Below are positions 6,611-7,082 of a stretch of 7,082 nucleotides of DNA, piece by piece (the first letter of the stretch is position 1; every line of letters starts with the position of its first letter). The position numbers and the translations under genes are program-made. The notes under the pieces are model-generated. The model ran no database searches and was not told where the DNA came from. It saw only the letters and a list, made by a program, of their open reading frames with translations. Source of the DNA: Candidatus Aminicenantota bacterium (lineage in GTDB: Bacteria; Acidobacteriota; Aminicenantia; UBA2199); NCBI GenBank assembly GCA_020355945.1, contig CP070627.1:1554606-1561687 (forward strand), read 5' to 3'.

Positions 6611-7082
6611 TCATTCAGGTAAACCAAAGTAGAACATTTGCTCACCAGGTACTACACCGGGATCAAGAGCAAAGCGTATTTTTTCTAAAAAACCACGATA
6701 ACCAAGAACTATTGGACCTTCCCACTCTTTTGAAACAAATACGCTGCTTTCAACAGTAAGATCATAATCACGATTTTTCTCTGCGATTAGGGTAATATTT
6801 ATGCGATATAGAGAGCCGGAAATTCTACCTAGACGTGTGCTCATCGTAAATGATACTGTGGGCAAATCAAACTCATCTTCAAGAATTTTCGCTGTTTCAC
6901 CCCCGATAACCGACCATTCGGCACCGGTATCCAATAATGCAAGGTCTGTCTCTTCCAGGCTTCCAACCCGACATTTTACGGCAATAGGAAGACGCCACTG
7001 GCCTACTTTAGAGCTAACAAGATACAATGAACATCCGCTGCTCCATAATATATTATGTTCGTTAGTCTGTTTAAACAATTGC
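6611..7082 (-). CDS. Retropepsin-like aspartic protease, 5' end uncertain
   Basis: The product is about 155 residues if it starts at the TTG at 7078; the frame stays open to the window edge, so the true start may lie outside. The sequence shows the single-domain retropepsin pattern: strand PIAVKCRVG, catalytic motif ALLDTGAEWSVIGG with D50-T51-G52 (counted from the TTG), a flap region rich in strands, and the psi-loop motif PIVLGYRGFL (122-131). Retropepsins act as homodimers, each chain giving one aspartate. There is no signal peptide or membrane segment in the visible part, so a cytoplasmic location is likely. It ends 118 bp upstream of the SEFIR start on the same strand and may share its transcript. 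The natural substrate is unknown. No tandem second lobe is present, so it is not a pepsin-type bilobed enzyme. Confidence 0.8.
   Translation of the reverse strand, partial: QLFKQTNEHNILWSSGCSLYLVSSKVGQWRLPIAVKCRVGSLEETDLALLDTGAEWSVIGGETAKILEDEFDLPTVSFTMSTRLGRISGSLYRINITLIAEKNRDYDLTVESSVFVSKEWEGPIVLGYRGFLEKIRFALDPGVVPGEQMFYFGLPE

Noticed and set aside
6577..6759. Plus-strand frame of 60 codons overlapping the protease gene
   Set aside because: It is opposite the conserved C-terminal part of the retropepsin, and the translation shows no family signature.

Overview
The window suggests a bacterium with an AT-leaning genome and large, repeat-rich signalling or defence-type proteins. Shine-Dalgarno sites precede three of the genes, one gene encodes a type I signal peptide, and there are no introns. 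TPR and ankyrin proteins with SEFIR or DUF4062-like domains are common in large genomes such as Desulfobacterota, Cyanobacteria and Planctomycetes. My best guess is a Desulfobacterota-like organism, with low confidence, because no rRNA or other marker gene is present.

Layout, left to right. (1) A plus-strand gene (34-912) encodes an exported ankyrin-repeat protein with a C-terminal beta-rich domain resembling DUF3471. (2) A short gap (913-1005) carries direct repeats and a small hairpin overlapping the next ribosome binding site. (3) A plus-strand gene (1006-2445) encodes a TPR protein that begins with only the second part of a DUF4062-like Rossmann domain. (4) A convergent intergenic region of 324 bp holds three exact-length 62-bp tandem repeats. 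These are built from boxes spaced about 20-21 bp, and each unit contains a hairpin. (5) A large minus-strand gene (6492 down to 2770) encodes a SEFIR domain, a winged-helix-like segment and a long TPR array. It is split by a single in-frame TAG codon inside the SEFIR domain. (6) A minus-strand retropepsin-like aspartic protease (6611 to the right edge) lies just upstream of the SEFIR gene.

How the genes may work together. Two TPR proteins, each headed by a TIR/DUF4062-type alpha/beta domain, face each other in convergent orientation. This is the general plan of NLR-like bacterial immune or signalling proteins, in which an N-terminal effector is joined to a C-terminal superhelical sensor, but neither shows a recognisable STAND NTPase. 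In both, the N-terminal effector domain is damaged (5' truncation in one, amber codon in the other) while the TPR part stays open. The protease could share a transcript with the SEFIR gene. Any functional link between them is inference.

The points most worth following are the amber codon in an otherwise intact SEFIR-TPR frame and the helically phased 62-bp repeat array between the convergent genes.
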